Source: Ralstonia sp. UBA689
GTDB lineage: Bacteria; Pseudomonadota; Gammaproteobacteria; Burkholderiales; Burkholderiaceae
Reading direction: 5' to 3'
Length of the DNA stretch: 64,000 bases
Assembly (NCBI RefSeq): GCF_002298975.1
Contig: NZ_DBMV01000030.1
Span: 1-64,000, forward strand
The position numbers were made by a program, and so were the translations under genes. The stretch's first letter is position 1; each line of letters starts with the position of its first letter. The notes under the pieces are model-generated. The model saw only the letters and a list, made by a program, of their open reading frames with translations. It searched no databases and was not told the origin of the DNA. This document shows positions 33,172-41,402 of the stretch, piece after piece.

Positions 33172-34128
33172 ATGACGGATTTGATTCTGCATCACTACGC
33201 CACCTCGCCGTTCTCGGAAAAAGTGCGCCTGATTCTCGGCTACAAGGACCAGCCGTGGAAGTCCGTCACGGTGCCCGTGATCCTGCCCAAGCCGGACGTG
33301 ATACCGCTCACCGGCGGCTACCGGCGCACACCGTTCCTGCAGATCGGTGCGGACATCTATTGCGATACCGCGCTGATCGCGCAGGTGCTGGAGTCGATCC
33401 ATCCAGCACCGACGCTGTATCCGGCAGACCATGCCGCTGCGGTGTTCGCGATGGCCCAATGGGCCGATACGACGCTGTTCTGGGCGGCAGCTTCGTTCAT
33501 CGGCCAGCCTGAAGGCTTCAAGAGCCTGATGGCGGGACTGCCGGAAGAATTCGTCAAGGCCTTCTTTGAAGACCGCAAAGCGATGCGTGTGGGCGGTACC
33601 GGGCTGCGTACGCCGCTGCCGGAAGCGATCTCGACGCTGCACGTGTTTCTCGCGCAACTGGAGCGTCAACTCGCCACGGGCGAACGTATCTTCCTGTTTG
33701 GCGAGCAGCCGACCGTGGCCGATTTTTCCGTCTATCACTGCCTGTGGTTCATCCGCCGCGCGACGGCGGTAGCGGGCGTTCTCGATGCACACCCGGAAGT
33801 GGTGGCGTGGATGCACCGCGTGGCTGGCCTCGGGCATTCGCAAGCGCAGCCGATGACATCTGCCGAAGCACTGGACGTGGCGAAGGCCGCCACACCGCGC
33901 GCGCTGACCGAATTCAATGCCCCATTTGACGAACGCTACGGCTTGCCCAAGGGCACGCGCGTGACCGTGGCAGCGGTCGACTACGGTGTCGATCCGGTCG
34001 AAGGCGAACTGGTCGCCTCCACGCGCGACGCAGTGGGCGTGCTGCGGGAAGACCCACGCGTTGGCCAGGTGGTGGTGCATTTTCCGCGCGTGGGTTACGC
34101 CGTGCGCAAGGTCGAGGCGGCCGGCTGA
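33172..34128 (+). CDS. Glutathione S-transferase family protein
   Basis: The N-terminal thioredoxin-like domain (residues 1-80) carries the S13 region YATSPFSEKVRLIL, the cis-proline RRTPFLQIG and the glutathione contact DTALIAQVLE. The helical C-terminal domain follows to about 225, including GEQPTVADFSVYH. A C-terminal extension of about 90 residues (to 318) goes beyond the normal GST length and is rich in beta-type sequence (GTRVTVAAVDYGVDPVEGELV). It is expected to be cytosolic. The gene starts 28 bases after the aldolase gene and precedes an SDR, so it likely shares their transcript. Substrate unknown. Confidence 0.85.
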   Translation: MTDLILHHYATSPFSEKVRLILGYKDQPWKSVTVPVILPKPDVIPLTGGYRRTPFLQIGADIYCDTALIAQVLESIHPAPTLYPADHAAAVFAMAQWADTTLFWAAASFIGQPEGFKSLMAGLPEEFVKAFFEDRKAMRVGGTGLRTPLPEAISTLHVFLAQLERQLATGERIFLFGEQPTVADFSVYHCLWFIRRATAVAGVLDAHPEVVAWMHRVAGLGHSQAQPMTSAEALDVAKAATPRALTEFNAPFDERYGLPKGTRVTVAAVDYGVDPVEGELVASTRDAVGVLREDPRVGQVVVHFPRVGYAVRKVEAAG

Positions 34129-34182
34129 CACGGTTTTGCCATTTCGACCGCATTTCATGACAACAAGACGAGAGAGACACAT

Positions 34183-35085
34183 ATGAAGCAATTCGCAGGC
34201 GGCGTGGCCGTCATCACGGGCGGTGCATCGGGTTTCGGCAAGGAGTTCGCCAAGATCGGTGCCGGATTGGGCATGAAGCTGGTGCTGGCCGATATCCAGC
34301 AGGATGCGCTGGATGCCGCCGTGGCCGAGTTCAAGGCGCAGGGTGTGGAAGTGATCGGCCTGCGCGTCGATGTGTCCAAGGTGGAAGACGTGCAGGCGCT
34401 GGCCGATGCGGCCATCAAGACATTCGGCAAGGTCAACCTGCTGTTCAACAACGCGGGCGTCGGCTCTGGCGGACTGGTCTGGGAGAACACCGAGCGCGAC
34501 TGGGACTGGGTGCTGGGCGTCAACCTGCATGGCGTGATCCACGGCGTGCGCATCTTCACCCCGCTGATGCTGGCGGCCGCCAAGAAGGACCCGTCATACG
34601 AGGGCCATATCGTCAACACCGCGTCGATGGCTGGGCTGCTCAACGCGCCGGCCATGGGTATCTACAACGTGTCCAAGCATGCGGTGGTGGCGCTGACGGA
34701 GTCGCTGTACCAAGACTTGAGCCTGGTGACAGAGCAGGTCCATTGCTCGGTGCTGTGCCCGTATTTCGTGCCGACCGGCATTACGCAATCGCATCGCAAT
34801 CGCCCGCAGGACTTGGCCAACACGGCGCCGCCCACCAAGTCCCAACTGGTCGCCCAAGCCATGTCGGACAAGGCGGTCAACTCCGGCAAGGTGACGGCCG
34901 AGCAGGTCGGACAGATGACCTTCGATGCGATCCGCAATGCAGGCTTCTATATTTATTCGCATCCGCACGCGCTGGCGCCGGTGCAGCATCGGTTTGAAGA
35001 CATCGTCTCGCAGCGCAATCCATCCGATCCGTTCGAAGGTAAGCCGGACGTGCGCGCGCGTTTGGTGGAAGCGCTGCGCGGATAA
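34183..35085 (+). CDS. Short-chain dehydrogenase/reductase (SDR), 300-residue form
   Basis: The cofactor loop is TGGASGFGK (residues 12-20), NNAG is at 89-92, and the catalytic triad is S148, Y161 and K165 (YNVSK). The extra length lies after the catalytic lysine, including NRPQDLANTAPPTKSQLVAQAM and a tail unlike the short classical SDRs. It is likely a cytosolic NAD(P) oxidoreductase acting on a hydroxyl or keto intermediate of the cluster. AGAGAGA precedes the start. The protein is not closely similar to the SDR at 28433, so it is not a recent duplicate. Confidence 0.88.
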   Translation: MKQFAGGVAVITGGASGFGKEFAKIGAGLGMKLVLADIQQDALDAAVAEFKAQGVEVIGLRVDVSKVEDVQALADAAIKTFGKVNLLFNNAGVGSGGLVWENTERDWDWVLGVNLHGVIHGVRIFTPLMLAAAKKDPSYEGHIVNTASMAGLLNAPAMGIYNVSKHAVVALTESLYQDLSLVTEQVHCSVLCPYFVPTGITQSHRNRPQDLANTAPPTKSQLVAQAMSDKAVNSGKVTAEQVGQMTFDAIRNAGFYIYSHPHALAPVQHRFEDIVSQRNPSDPFEGKPDVRARLVEALRG

Positions 35086-35112
35086 CCCTTACCCCAAGAC
35101 TCCGAAATCGCC

Positions 35113-36039
35113 ATGAACACTGCCGCAGCAGTTGCCATCACCGAATCGCAATTCGCCGATCTGCCCAACGGCACACGGTTGCATTACGCCAGCGCCGGCA
35201 AGCGCGGTGCGCCGCTGATGCTGTTTGTTCATGGCTTTCCGGAGTTCTGGTACGAGTGGGAAGCGCAGCTCGCTGCCTTTGGCGGCACGCACTTTGCCGT
35301 GGCGCCTGACATGCGCGGCTACAACCTGTCGAGCAAGCCGGCGGCGGTGGATGCCTACCGCCCCAAGCTGCTGGTGCAGGATCTGGAGCAGTTCATCACA
35401 GCGCTTGGCTATGAACGTGCCATCGTGGTCGCGCATGACTGGGGTGGGGCGATCTGCTGGAACTTGGCGATCCAGCACCCGGAGTTGGTCGAGCGGCTGG
35501 TCATCGTCAATTCGCCGCATCCGTGGCTGTTTGCCAATGCGCTGCTGAGCGATCCGGCACAGCAGGCGTCGTCGGCGTATATGAATTGGCTGCGCCAGCC
35601 GGGTTCGGAAGCCGCGTTGGCCGCCAACGAGTTCGAGAAGCTCGAAGGCTTCTTCCACGGCATGGGCCAACCGGTGGCCGAGTGGTTCACGCCGGAGGTG
35701 CGAGCGCGCTATCACGCTGCCTGGAGCCAGGCGGGTGAGGGTGGCTCGCACGGCCTGACGGGTGGGGTGAACTACTACCGCGCATCGCCGCTGCATCCGC
35801 CCGCAGAGGGCACCACGCCGCTGCGCATCGATCAGATGCCGCCCGAGGCGTTCGTGGTGAGGGTGCCGACGCTCGTGATCTGGGGCGAGAAAGACATGGC
35901 GCTGCCCAAGAGCCTGCTCAACGGGCTGGAGCGCTTCATTCCCGATCTGCGGATCGAGCGCATTCCAGAGGGCACACACTGGGTGGTGCATGAACAGCCG
36001 GAGCGCATCACTGCGCTGATCCGGCCATTCGTTTCGTAG
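35113..36039 (+). CDS. Alpha/beta hydrolase, epoxide-hydrolase-like
   Basis: This 308-residue enzyme shows HGFPEFWYEW at 40-49 (oxyanion and cap contacts), the nucleophile region VVAHDWGG with aspartate 109 in place of serine, and the C-terminal catalytic histidine in GTHWVVHEQP (H289). An aspartate nucleophile with HGFP is characteristic of soluble epoxide hydrolases and haloalkane dehalogenases; the former fits better. The cap domain lies roughly at 140-220. It is the last gene of the plus-strand run and converges on the adh gene with a 10-base gap. Confidence 0.88.
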   Translation: MNTAAAVAITESQFADLPNGTRLHYASAGKRGAPLMLFVHGFPEFWYEWEAQLAAFGGTHFAVAPDMRGYNLSSKPAAVDAYRPKLLVQDLEQFITALGYERAIVVAHDWGGAICWNLAIQHPELVERLVIVNSPHPWLFANALLSDPAQQASSAYMNWLRQPGSEAALAANEFEKLEGFFHGMGQPVAEWFTPEVRARYHAAWSQAGEGGSHGLTGGVNYYRASPLHPPAEGTTPLRIDQMPPEAFVVRVPTLVIWGEKDMALPKSLLNGLERFIPDLRIERIPEGTHWVVHEQPERITALIRPFVS

Positions 36040-36049
36040 CCCTGTCGCG

Positions 36050-37198
36050 TTACATCGATTCCGCCAGCATGCGCCGGTAGTCGTCCGCCGTAGCGACGCG
36101 CGGGTTGGTCTTGTGGCAGTGGTCGAGCAGGGCGCCTTCCACTACGTGCTCCAGTACGGCTTCCGGTACGCCCATCTGGCGTAGCCCCGTCGGCAGCCCC
36201 AATCGTGCCGTCAGGTCGTGCACAGCCTGGGCGAGGTCGGCATTGGCCGGCAGGTTCATCACGCGGCGCATGCGTGCGTAACGGTTGTCCCGCACCACCG
36301 ATTCCGCAGTCTCGTTGAAGCGCAGCACCGCCGGCAGCACCACTGCGTTAAGCGTCCCGTGGTGCAGCCCGGTCTTGCCGTCGACCTTCACGCCGCCCAG
36401 CGGGTGCGACAGCGAATGCACGCAGCCCAGCCCCTTCTGGAACGCCATCGCACCCTGCATGGACGCGCTCATCATGTTCAGCCGAGCGTCGCGGTCTGAG
36501 CCATCGCGCGTGGCGCGCTCGATGTTGGCCCAGGCGCGCTCCAGGCCATCCAGTGCGATGCCATCGGCGGGCGGGTTGAAGGCGGGGGCGAGGAAGGTCT
36601 CGATGCAATGCGCGATGGCATCCATGCCCGTGGCGGCTGTCAGTATGGGCGGCAGGCCGAGCGTCAACTCCGCATCGCAGATGGCCGATTTGGGCAGCAG
36701 GTGCCAGGAGTGGAAGCCGAGCTTGCGGCCGTCTTCTAGGATGATGATGGCGCCGCGCGCCACTTCGCTGCCGGTGCCCGCCGTGGTGGGGATGGCGATC
36801 AAGGGCGCTGCCGCCTCGGTGATCTTGCCGCTGCCGCCCTCGATGGTCGCATAGGTGGTGAGCGGCTCCGGGTGCGTCGCCGCAATAGCAATGCCCTTGG
36901 CCAGATCGATGGATGAGCCGCCGCCGATGGCGATCAGCCCATCACAGCCAGCCGCTTTGTACTGCGCGGTGGCCTTCTTGACCATCACCTCGGTCGGGTT
37001 GGACGGCGTCTCGTCGAACACGGTGACGGGCAGGCCGCCCGTGGCGTCGATGGCCCGCTGCGCCAGCCCGGCCGCCGCCACGCCCTTGTCGGTCACCACC
37101 ATCGGCCTGCGGATGCCCACGCGCGCGCATTCGCTCTTCAATTCGTTGATCGTGCCGAAGCCGAGGTGGATGTGGGTGAGGTAGTAGATGAGGGCCAT
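36050..37198 (-). CDS. Iron-containing alcohol dehydrogenase (group III)
   Basis: The 382-residue NAD(P)-dependent enzyme has the dinucleotide region IGGGSSIDLAKGIA, the stretch PTTAGTGSEVARGAI, and the metal-binding segments MDAIAHCIE and SHPLGGVKVDGKTGLHHG. It oxidises primary alcohols or reduces aldehydes. The start at 37198 has GGAGACAGC upstream; extension to 37255 is arginine-rich and lacks a site. It diverges from the esterase gene at 37308, and a perfect palindrome lies between them. Coupling of an esterase with an alcohol dehydrogenase would allow use of the alcohol released from an ester; that is inference. Confidence 0.93.
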   Translation of the reverse strand: MALIYYLTHIHLGFGTINELKSECARVGIRRPMVVTDKGVAAAGLAQRAIDATGGLPVTVFDETPSNPTEVMVKKATAQYKAAGCDGLIAIGGGSSIDLAKGIAIAATHPEPLTTYATIEGGSGKITEAAAPLIAIPTTAGTGSEVARGAIIILEDGRKLGFHSWHLLPKSAICDAELTLGLPPILTAATGMDAIAHCIETFLAPAFNPPADGIALDGLERAWANIERATRDGSDRDARLNMMSASMQGAMAFQKGLGCVHSLSHPLGGVKVDGKTGLHHGTLNAVVLPAVLRFNETAESVVRDNRYARMRRVMNLPANADLAQAVHDLTARLGLPTGLRQMGVPEAVLEHVVEGALLDHCHKTNPRVATADDYRRMLAESM

Positions 37199-37282
37199 GC
37201 GCTGTCTCCGGTGGTTTGTGCGTATCGCCCGTCTTGTGTCGCGGGCATGGTTCAATGGATACTCCCGATGATAGTCAAATTA

Positions 37283-37294
37283 GAACGATCGTTC
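37283..37294. promoter_or_regulatory. Candidate TetR-type operator (site B), perfect 12-bp palindrome
   Basis: GAACGATCGTTC lies 13 bases before the esterase start and 84 bases before the adh start on the other strand. The context tAGAACGnnnGTTCAGTT is the same as at 11581 before the acyl-CoA ligase. It could repress both divergent transcripts. It is the best-conserved of the three sites in the window. Confidence 0.6.
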
Positions 37295-37307
37295 AGTTCT
37301 CGCCCTC

Positions 37308-38282
37308 ATGCAGTCCTCGTCTCTCGACCCGCACGTCGCCCAATTGCTCGATCTGGTGGCGCGCGCCAAGCGTCCGCCGTTGAATGCGCTCGATCCGGCC
37401 GACGCCAAGATCGCCTACGAAAAAAGCAGCCCCATCGTCGATATCCCGAGCATTCCGTTGGAATCGGTGCACGACCTGACGGTCTCGGCGCGCGATGGCT
37501 ATGCCATCCCCATTCGCACGTACGCCGCGCGTGAGGCAAGCTGGGCCGATCCGCTGCCGCTGTTGGTGTATTTCCACGGTGGCGGTTTCACGGTCGGCAG
37601 CATCAAGACACACGATCAGTTGTGCCGATCCTTAGCCGCCAAATCCGGGGCGATGGTGCTGTCGGTCGATTATCGGCTTGGGCCCGATTGGAAGTTCCCG
37701 ACCGCCGCCAACGACGCCTTCGATGTGCTGCAATGGGTGTTCGATGAAGCGGCCACGATTGGCGTGGATGCCACGCGCATCGCTTTCGGCGGTGACAGCG
37801 CGGGCGGCACGTTGGCCGCCGTGAGTGCGATTGAGGCACGCAACCGCGGCCTCCAACCCGTTCTGCAATTGCTGATCTACCCCGGCACCACGGCACGCGA
37901 GACCACGCCGTCGCACCGCGAATTTGCCGAAGGTTATCTGCTTACGCACGAGATGATCCGCTGGTTCTTCTCGCAATACCTGCGCACCGACGCCGATCGC
38001 GACGACTGGCGCTTCGCCCCGCTGGACGCCGGCGGCCATGGCGCCGATGTGCACGGCGTGTGCCCTGCCTGGATTGCCGTGGCCGGCTTCGACCCCATCC
38101 GCGATGCGGGCATCGGCTACGCGAACAAACTGCGCGTTGCCGATGTGCCGGTCGACGTGAAGTATTACGAAGGCATGATCCACGACTTCTTCAAGATCGG
38201 CCGCTTTGTGCCGGCGGTCGAGCACGCCCATTGGGACGCCGCCAACGCGCTGCGCCGCGCCTTCGGCACCGAAACTGAATAA
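37308..38282 (+). CDS. Alpha/beta hydrolase / carboxylesterase, hormone-sensitive lipase family
   Basis: The 324-residue enzyme has the HSL oxyanion motif HGGG at 90-93 and the nucleophile S164 in GGDSAGG. The acid is likely the aspartate of AVAGFDPIRDAG and the histidine that of EGMIHDFF. These place it with class IV bacterial esterases acting on short acyl esters. The N-terminal 55 residues resemble the lid region of the family. It leads a small operon with a hotdog thioesterase and a GNAT enzyme. The start codon directly follows the palindrome region, leaving a very short leader. Confidence 0.92.
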   Translation: MQSSSLDPHVAQLLDLVARAKRPPLNALDPADAKIAYEKSSPIVDIPSIPLESVHDLTVSARDGYAIPIRTYAAREASWADPLPLLVYFHGGGFTVGSIKTHDQLCRSLAAKSGAMVLSVDYRLGPDWKFPTAANDAFDVLQWVFDEAATIGVDATRIAFGGDSAGGTLAAVSAIEARNRGLQPVLQLLIYPGTTARETTPSHREFAEGYLLTHEMIRWFFSQYLRTDADRDDWRFAPLDAGGHGADVHGVCPAWIAVAGFDPIRDAGIGYANKLRVADVPVDVKYYEGMIHDFFKIGRFVPAVEHAHWDAANALRRAFGTETE

Positions 38283-38304
38283 GCCTCCAAACAGAGGAGA
38301 CCGC

Positions 38305-38742
38305 ATGGCGATCGAGGATTTCCGCCACAGCACGCCGCTGCGCGTGCGCTGGGCTGAAGTCGATGCGCAGGGCATCGTCTTCAACGGCCACTATCTGCTG
38401 TATGCCGACGTGTGCCTCACCGAATACTGGCGCAGCATCGGCGTGCGCTATCCGACCGACGTGGTGGATGCTTTCGGCGTCGATTTCTACGTGGTCAAAT
38501 CCACGCTCGAATATCACGCCTCCGCGCGCTTTGACGACGAGCTGGACCTGCGTGCCCGCGTGGCGCGCCTGGGCCGCTCCAGCATGCGCTTTATCATCGA
38601 GATGTATCGCGCAGGCGAACACCTCGTCACCGGTGAAGTCATCTACGTGTGCGCCGATCCAGCCACGCAGACCTCCGCACCGCTGCCCGACATGCTGCGC
38701 GAACGCATCCTCAATTTCGAAGTACTGAAGCCTGAAACATGA
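38305..38742 (+). CDS. YbgC/4-hydroxybenzoyl-CoA-type acyl-CoA thioesterase
   Basis: The 145-residue hotdog protein has the YbgC-type active site VRWAEVDAQGIVFNGHYLLYAD, with the catalytic aspartate in EVDAQG (about residue 20) and the following asparagine. VYVCADP-like IYVCADPATQ ends the core sheet. It hydrolyses acyl-CoA or aryl-CoA esters. The start at 38305 has AGAGGAGA upstream. The stop overlaps the next gene by 4 bases (ATGA), and the gap to the esterase is 22 bases. Confidence 0.88.
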   Translation: MAIEDFRHSTPLRVRWAEVDAQGIVFNGHYLLYADVCLTEYWRSIGVRYPTDVVDAFGVDFYVVKSTLEYHASARFDDELDLRARVARLGRSSMRFIIEMYRAGEHLVTGEVIYVCADPATQTSAPLPDMLRERILNFEVLKPET

Positions 38743-39185
38743 CTGCCCCTGAATCTGTCCGCCCGCTTGCCAGTGTTGAAGTCGATCGCTGGGACGCCGT
38801 GCGCGAAGAAGCCCGCGCCATCCGTTACGACGTGTTCGTCATTGAGCAAGGCGTGCCCGTCGAACTTGAGTGGGACACATGGGACGACCAATGCTGGCAT
38901 GCCCTGGCGCGCGACACTGCCGGGCGTGCGGTGGCCACCGGCCGTCTGCTGCCCGATGGGCATATCGGCCGCATGGCGGTCCGCAAGGAGGCGCGCGGCA
39001 CGGGCGTGGGCGCGCGCGTGCTCGAGGCGTTGATCGACAAGGCGAAATCGCTCGGTTATCCCGAGTTGATCCTCAATGCGCAAACCCACGCCATGCCGTT
39101 CTATGCCCGCGTTGGTTTCACGCCGGAAGGCGAGGAATTTGAAGAGGCCGGCATTCCGCATCGGAGCATGCGCCGCGTGCTGTAG
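38739..39185 (+). CDS. GNAT family N-acetyltransferase (ElaA-like)
   Basis: The 148-residue enzyme has the acetyl-CoA pyrophosphate loop RKEARGTGVGARVLEALI (about residues 82-99), preceded by IGRMAV and followed by ILNAQTHAMPFYARVGFTPEGEEFEEAGIPHRSM. The last segment is diagnostic of the ElaA subgroup, whose substrates are poorly known. The gene is coupled to the thioesterase by an ATGA overlap. It converges on a LysR gene, 5 bases apart. Confidence 0.9.
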   Translation: MTAPESVRPLASVEVDRWDAVREEARAIRYDVFVIEQGVPVELEWDTWDDQCWHALARDTAGRAVATGRLLPDGHIGRMAVRKEARGTGVGARVLEALIDKAKSLGYPELILNAQTHAMPFYARVGFTPEGEEFEEAGIPHRSMRRVL

Positions 39186-39190
39186 CTCAC

Positions 39191-40096
39191 CTACACGTTG
39201 ATCGCCTTGGCGGCCCCCACGATTGCCTCGATCGCTGCCTGCGCCGCTGGCGACGACGTTCTGCCGCGCAGCCGCACGATGCCCGTACTGGACGGCGGCG
39301 ACAGCCAGCCTTCCACCACCAGCCGGACGAACGCGCCGGATTCCAGTTCTTCCCGCACAGCAGCGTCCGTTGCGCCCAGCACGGTGTCCGTGGTGAGTGC
39401 AATCGTCTTGAGCACCGCATAGTTGTCGCATTCGAGCGCAATGGCGGCTTCCTGGCCGGCCGGTAGTCCCAACAAGGCGGCCAGTTCCATCTTTGAAGGG
39501 CTCAGGAGCTTGGGCACGGCAATGCCGTATTCCCAGACTTCGCGCAGCGTACGCTCGCGCGTCGCCAGCGGGTGGCCCGCCCGCACGTACAGATGGGGCG
39601 GCTGCCCCCCGATCAGTTGAATGTCCAACGCAGCGTCTTTTGGCATGTCGCGCACGTCGGCGGCAAAGAACTCGATGCCCTCGGTGCGCAGACTCTCCAG
39701 CAATTGCACCCAGTTGCCGACCTCCATGCGCAGCGCTACCTGCGGGTGCTGGCGCCGCAGCGCCTGCAATGCCTGCGGCATGAGCGTGGCGGTCAGCAGC
39801 GGGCCCACGCCGAAGGCCGTATCGCCAAGCTGACTGTCGCGGTACAGATCGACGTCACGCTGCAGGCAGCGTGCCTCGAACAGCAGCTTGCGCGCCCGTT
39901 CGATGACGAATTCGCCTGCAGGGGTCGGGCGCACGTCTCCCACGTCGCGGTCGAACAGGCGGATCCCCAGATCGCTCTCGATGGCCTGGATGCTGCGGCT
40001 GAAGGCGGGCTGGCTCAGGTGTACCTGCTCGGCGGCTCGGGCAAAGTGCAGGGTATCGGCCAGGGCAACGACGTGACTGAGGCGGCGCAGGTCCAT
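39191..40096 (-). CDS. LysR family transcriptional regulator
   Basis: This 301-residue protein has the LysR helix-turn-helix at residues 4-60 (RRLSHVVALADTLHFARAAEQVHLSQPAFSRSIQAIESDLG), followed by the linker helix and a type 2 periplasmic-binding-like sensor domain. It diverges from the fatty-acid-hydroxylase-superfamily gene at 40200, which it probably controls. A large inverted repeat begins 5 bases upstream of its start codon, so autoregulation is likely. No strong ribosome site is seen; the arm of the repeat occupies that place. Confidence 0.93.
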   Translation of the reverse strand: MDLRRLSHVVALADTLHFARAAEQVHLSQPAFSRSIQAIESDLGIRLFDRDVGDVRPTPAGEFVIERARKLLFEARCLQRDVDLYRDSQLGDTAFGVGPLLTATLMPQALQALRRQHPQVALRMEVGNWVQLLESLRTEGIEFFAADVRDMPKDAALDIQLIGGQPPHLYVRAGHPLATRERTLREVWEYGIAVPKLLSPSKMELAALLGLPAGQEAAIALECDNYAVLKTIALTTDTVLGATDAAVREELESGAFVRLVVEGWLSPPSSTGIVRLRGRTSSPAAQAAIEAIVGAAKAINV

Positions 40097-40101
40097 GGTG
40101 T

Positions 40102-40145
40102 TGCGTCCATTGCATCGAATGAATGCTAATTATGCATTGGACGCA
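40102..40145. promoter_or_regulatory. Long inverted repeat between lysR and hydroxylase genes, probable LysR operator
   Basis: TGCGTCCATTGCAT (40102-40115) and ATGCATTGGACGCA (40132-40145) are inverted copies with one mismatch over 14 bases, separated by 16 AT-rich bases. LysR regulators bind interrupted dyads of this sort in the shared promoter of their own and the target gene. Its closeness to the lysR start suggests that binding blocks lysR transcription or translation initiation, while the target gene start lies 55 bases away. Confidence 0.7.
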
Positions 40146-40199
40146 TTGAAATGCCACTTCTAGGCTTGTCTCCACAATCAAAATGAGGAGACACCCCTG

Positions 40200-41093
40200 A
40201 TGAGTCAGCAAGTGCAGTTGCTTCTGATCGTCGCCTGCATCCTGGGCTTCGGTGCCATGGAGTTCATTACCCGGCGTTACCAGGCCAGCGTAGGCAAGCA
40301 CGTCACCGCCAACGACACCTGGCTGGAAGTGTTGATGTTCGTCAGCCTGATCGCCGTCACTCAGCCGATTGCGCTCCTGGGCAGCAATGCACTGTGCAAC
40401 TGGCTCATGCCCGCCCAGCACAACGCTTGGGCCAGTCTTCCGTGGTGGGCGATGACGGGGCTGCTGCTGATCGGCGATGACCTCACGCAATACCTGTGGC
40501 ATCGGGCCTCGCACACGCCGCTGCTGTGGCCGCTGCACCGGGCGCATCACAGCGCGTCGTACATGAGCGTGCGCATTACGTACCGCAACAACTTCTTCTA
40601 CTACCTGATGATGCCGGGCCTGTGGATCGGCGGCGTGGCGGTTTATCTTGGCTTTGGCGAGGTCTATGCCGTCTATCTGGTCGTCAAGATTGCCGTCATC
40701 CTGGGCGCGCACTGCGCTTGGCCGTGGGATGCACCGCTGTACCGCATCCGCGCGCTGCGCCCGTTGATGTGGGTGGTTGAGCGCACCATCTCCACGCCGG
40801 CCACGCACTGGGCCCACCACGCACTCACCAACGCCGACGGCATCGGCCACTACAAAGGCAATTTCGGCAATCTGCTGTTCTTCTGGGATGTGCTGTTCGG
40901 CACCGGCCACATCACGCGCAAGTACCCCGCACAGGTCGGCCTGCAAGATGACGTGCTGTTTGGTCCGGAGCGCTGGACCGCGCAGATGTTCTATCCGCTG
41001 GTGCATTCTGAGCGCGAGCACTCGGCGTTGCGCCCAGGCGGCCATGGCTTCACCGAGGCCGACTCCGCCCCCGTCAAACAGGAGACGGCGTGA
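40200..41093 (+). CDS. Sterol desaturase / fatty acid hydroxylase superfamily membrane protein
   Basis: The 297-residue membrane protein has four or more hydrophobic segments and the histidine clusters of the diiron superfamily: HRASH, HRAHHS and, later, HWAHHAL followed by HYKGNFGN. These bind two irons that activate oxygen to hydroxylate or desaturate a lipid-like substrate. The start at 40200 follows GAGGAG. It stands alone after the LysR gene, which with the shared dyad makes a regulator/target pair. The substrate is unknown; bacterial members include carotenoid and sterol-like modifying enzymes. Confidence 0.9.
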   Translation: MSQQVQLLLIVACILGFGAMEFITRRYQASVGKHVTANDTWLEVLMFVSLIAVTQPIALLGSNALCNWLMPAQHNAWASLPWWAMTGLLLIGDDLTQYLWHRASHTPLLWPLHRAHHSASYMSVRITYRNNFFYYLMMPGLWIGGVAVYLGFGEVYAVYLVVKIAVILGAHCAWPWDAPLYRIRALRPLMWVVERTISTPATHWAHHALTNADGIGHYKGNFGNLLFFWDVLFGTGHITRKYPAQVGLQDDVLFGPERWTAQMFYPLVHSEREHSALRPGGHGFTEADSAPVKQETA

Positions 41094-41402
41094 GGCACGA
41101 AACGGCGCATATTGGCGCGTATTCGCGACGCGGCGGGTGAGGGATCGCTCGCAATGCTTGGTCGGATGACGCCGACGTTACGCAATCCAGGCAAGGACGA
41201 TAGGTTCTTGCGCACAAATCGGACTGATCTCATTTCGCTCAATTTCAGCATCACGATAATTGACGAATCGTCGCCGCCCACCTGGATCGGGCGCCGCACG
41301 CCGAGATGACGGCAACGCGTCAACTCGTCGCGCCGCGCATGTGCAACTCCGAGAGGCGGCCGGCAGTCTCCAGTCTCTGTGTTGCTTTGCGTGCGTCAGG
41401 TC
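41094..41402. other. 309-base intergenic region, no gene seen
   Basis: The open frames here are short and lack codon bias. The middle (41200-41270) is slightly AT-rich and includes the small palindrome GACGAATCGTC near 41263, and may hold the promoter of the M23 peptidase gene. No terminator with a T-run was found after the hydroxylase gene. Confidence 0.5.
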
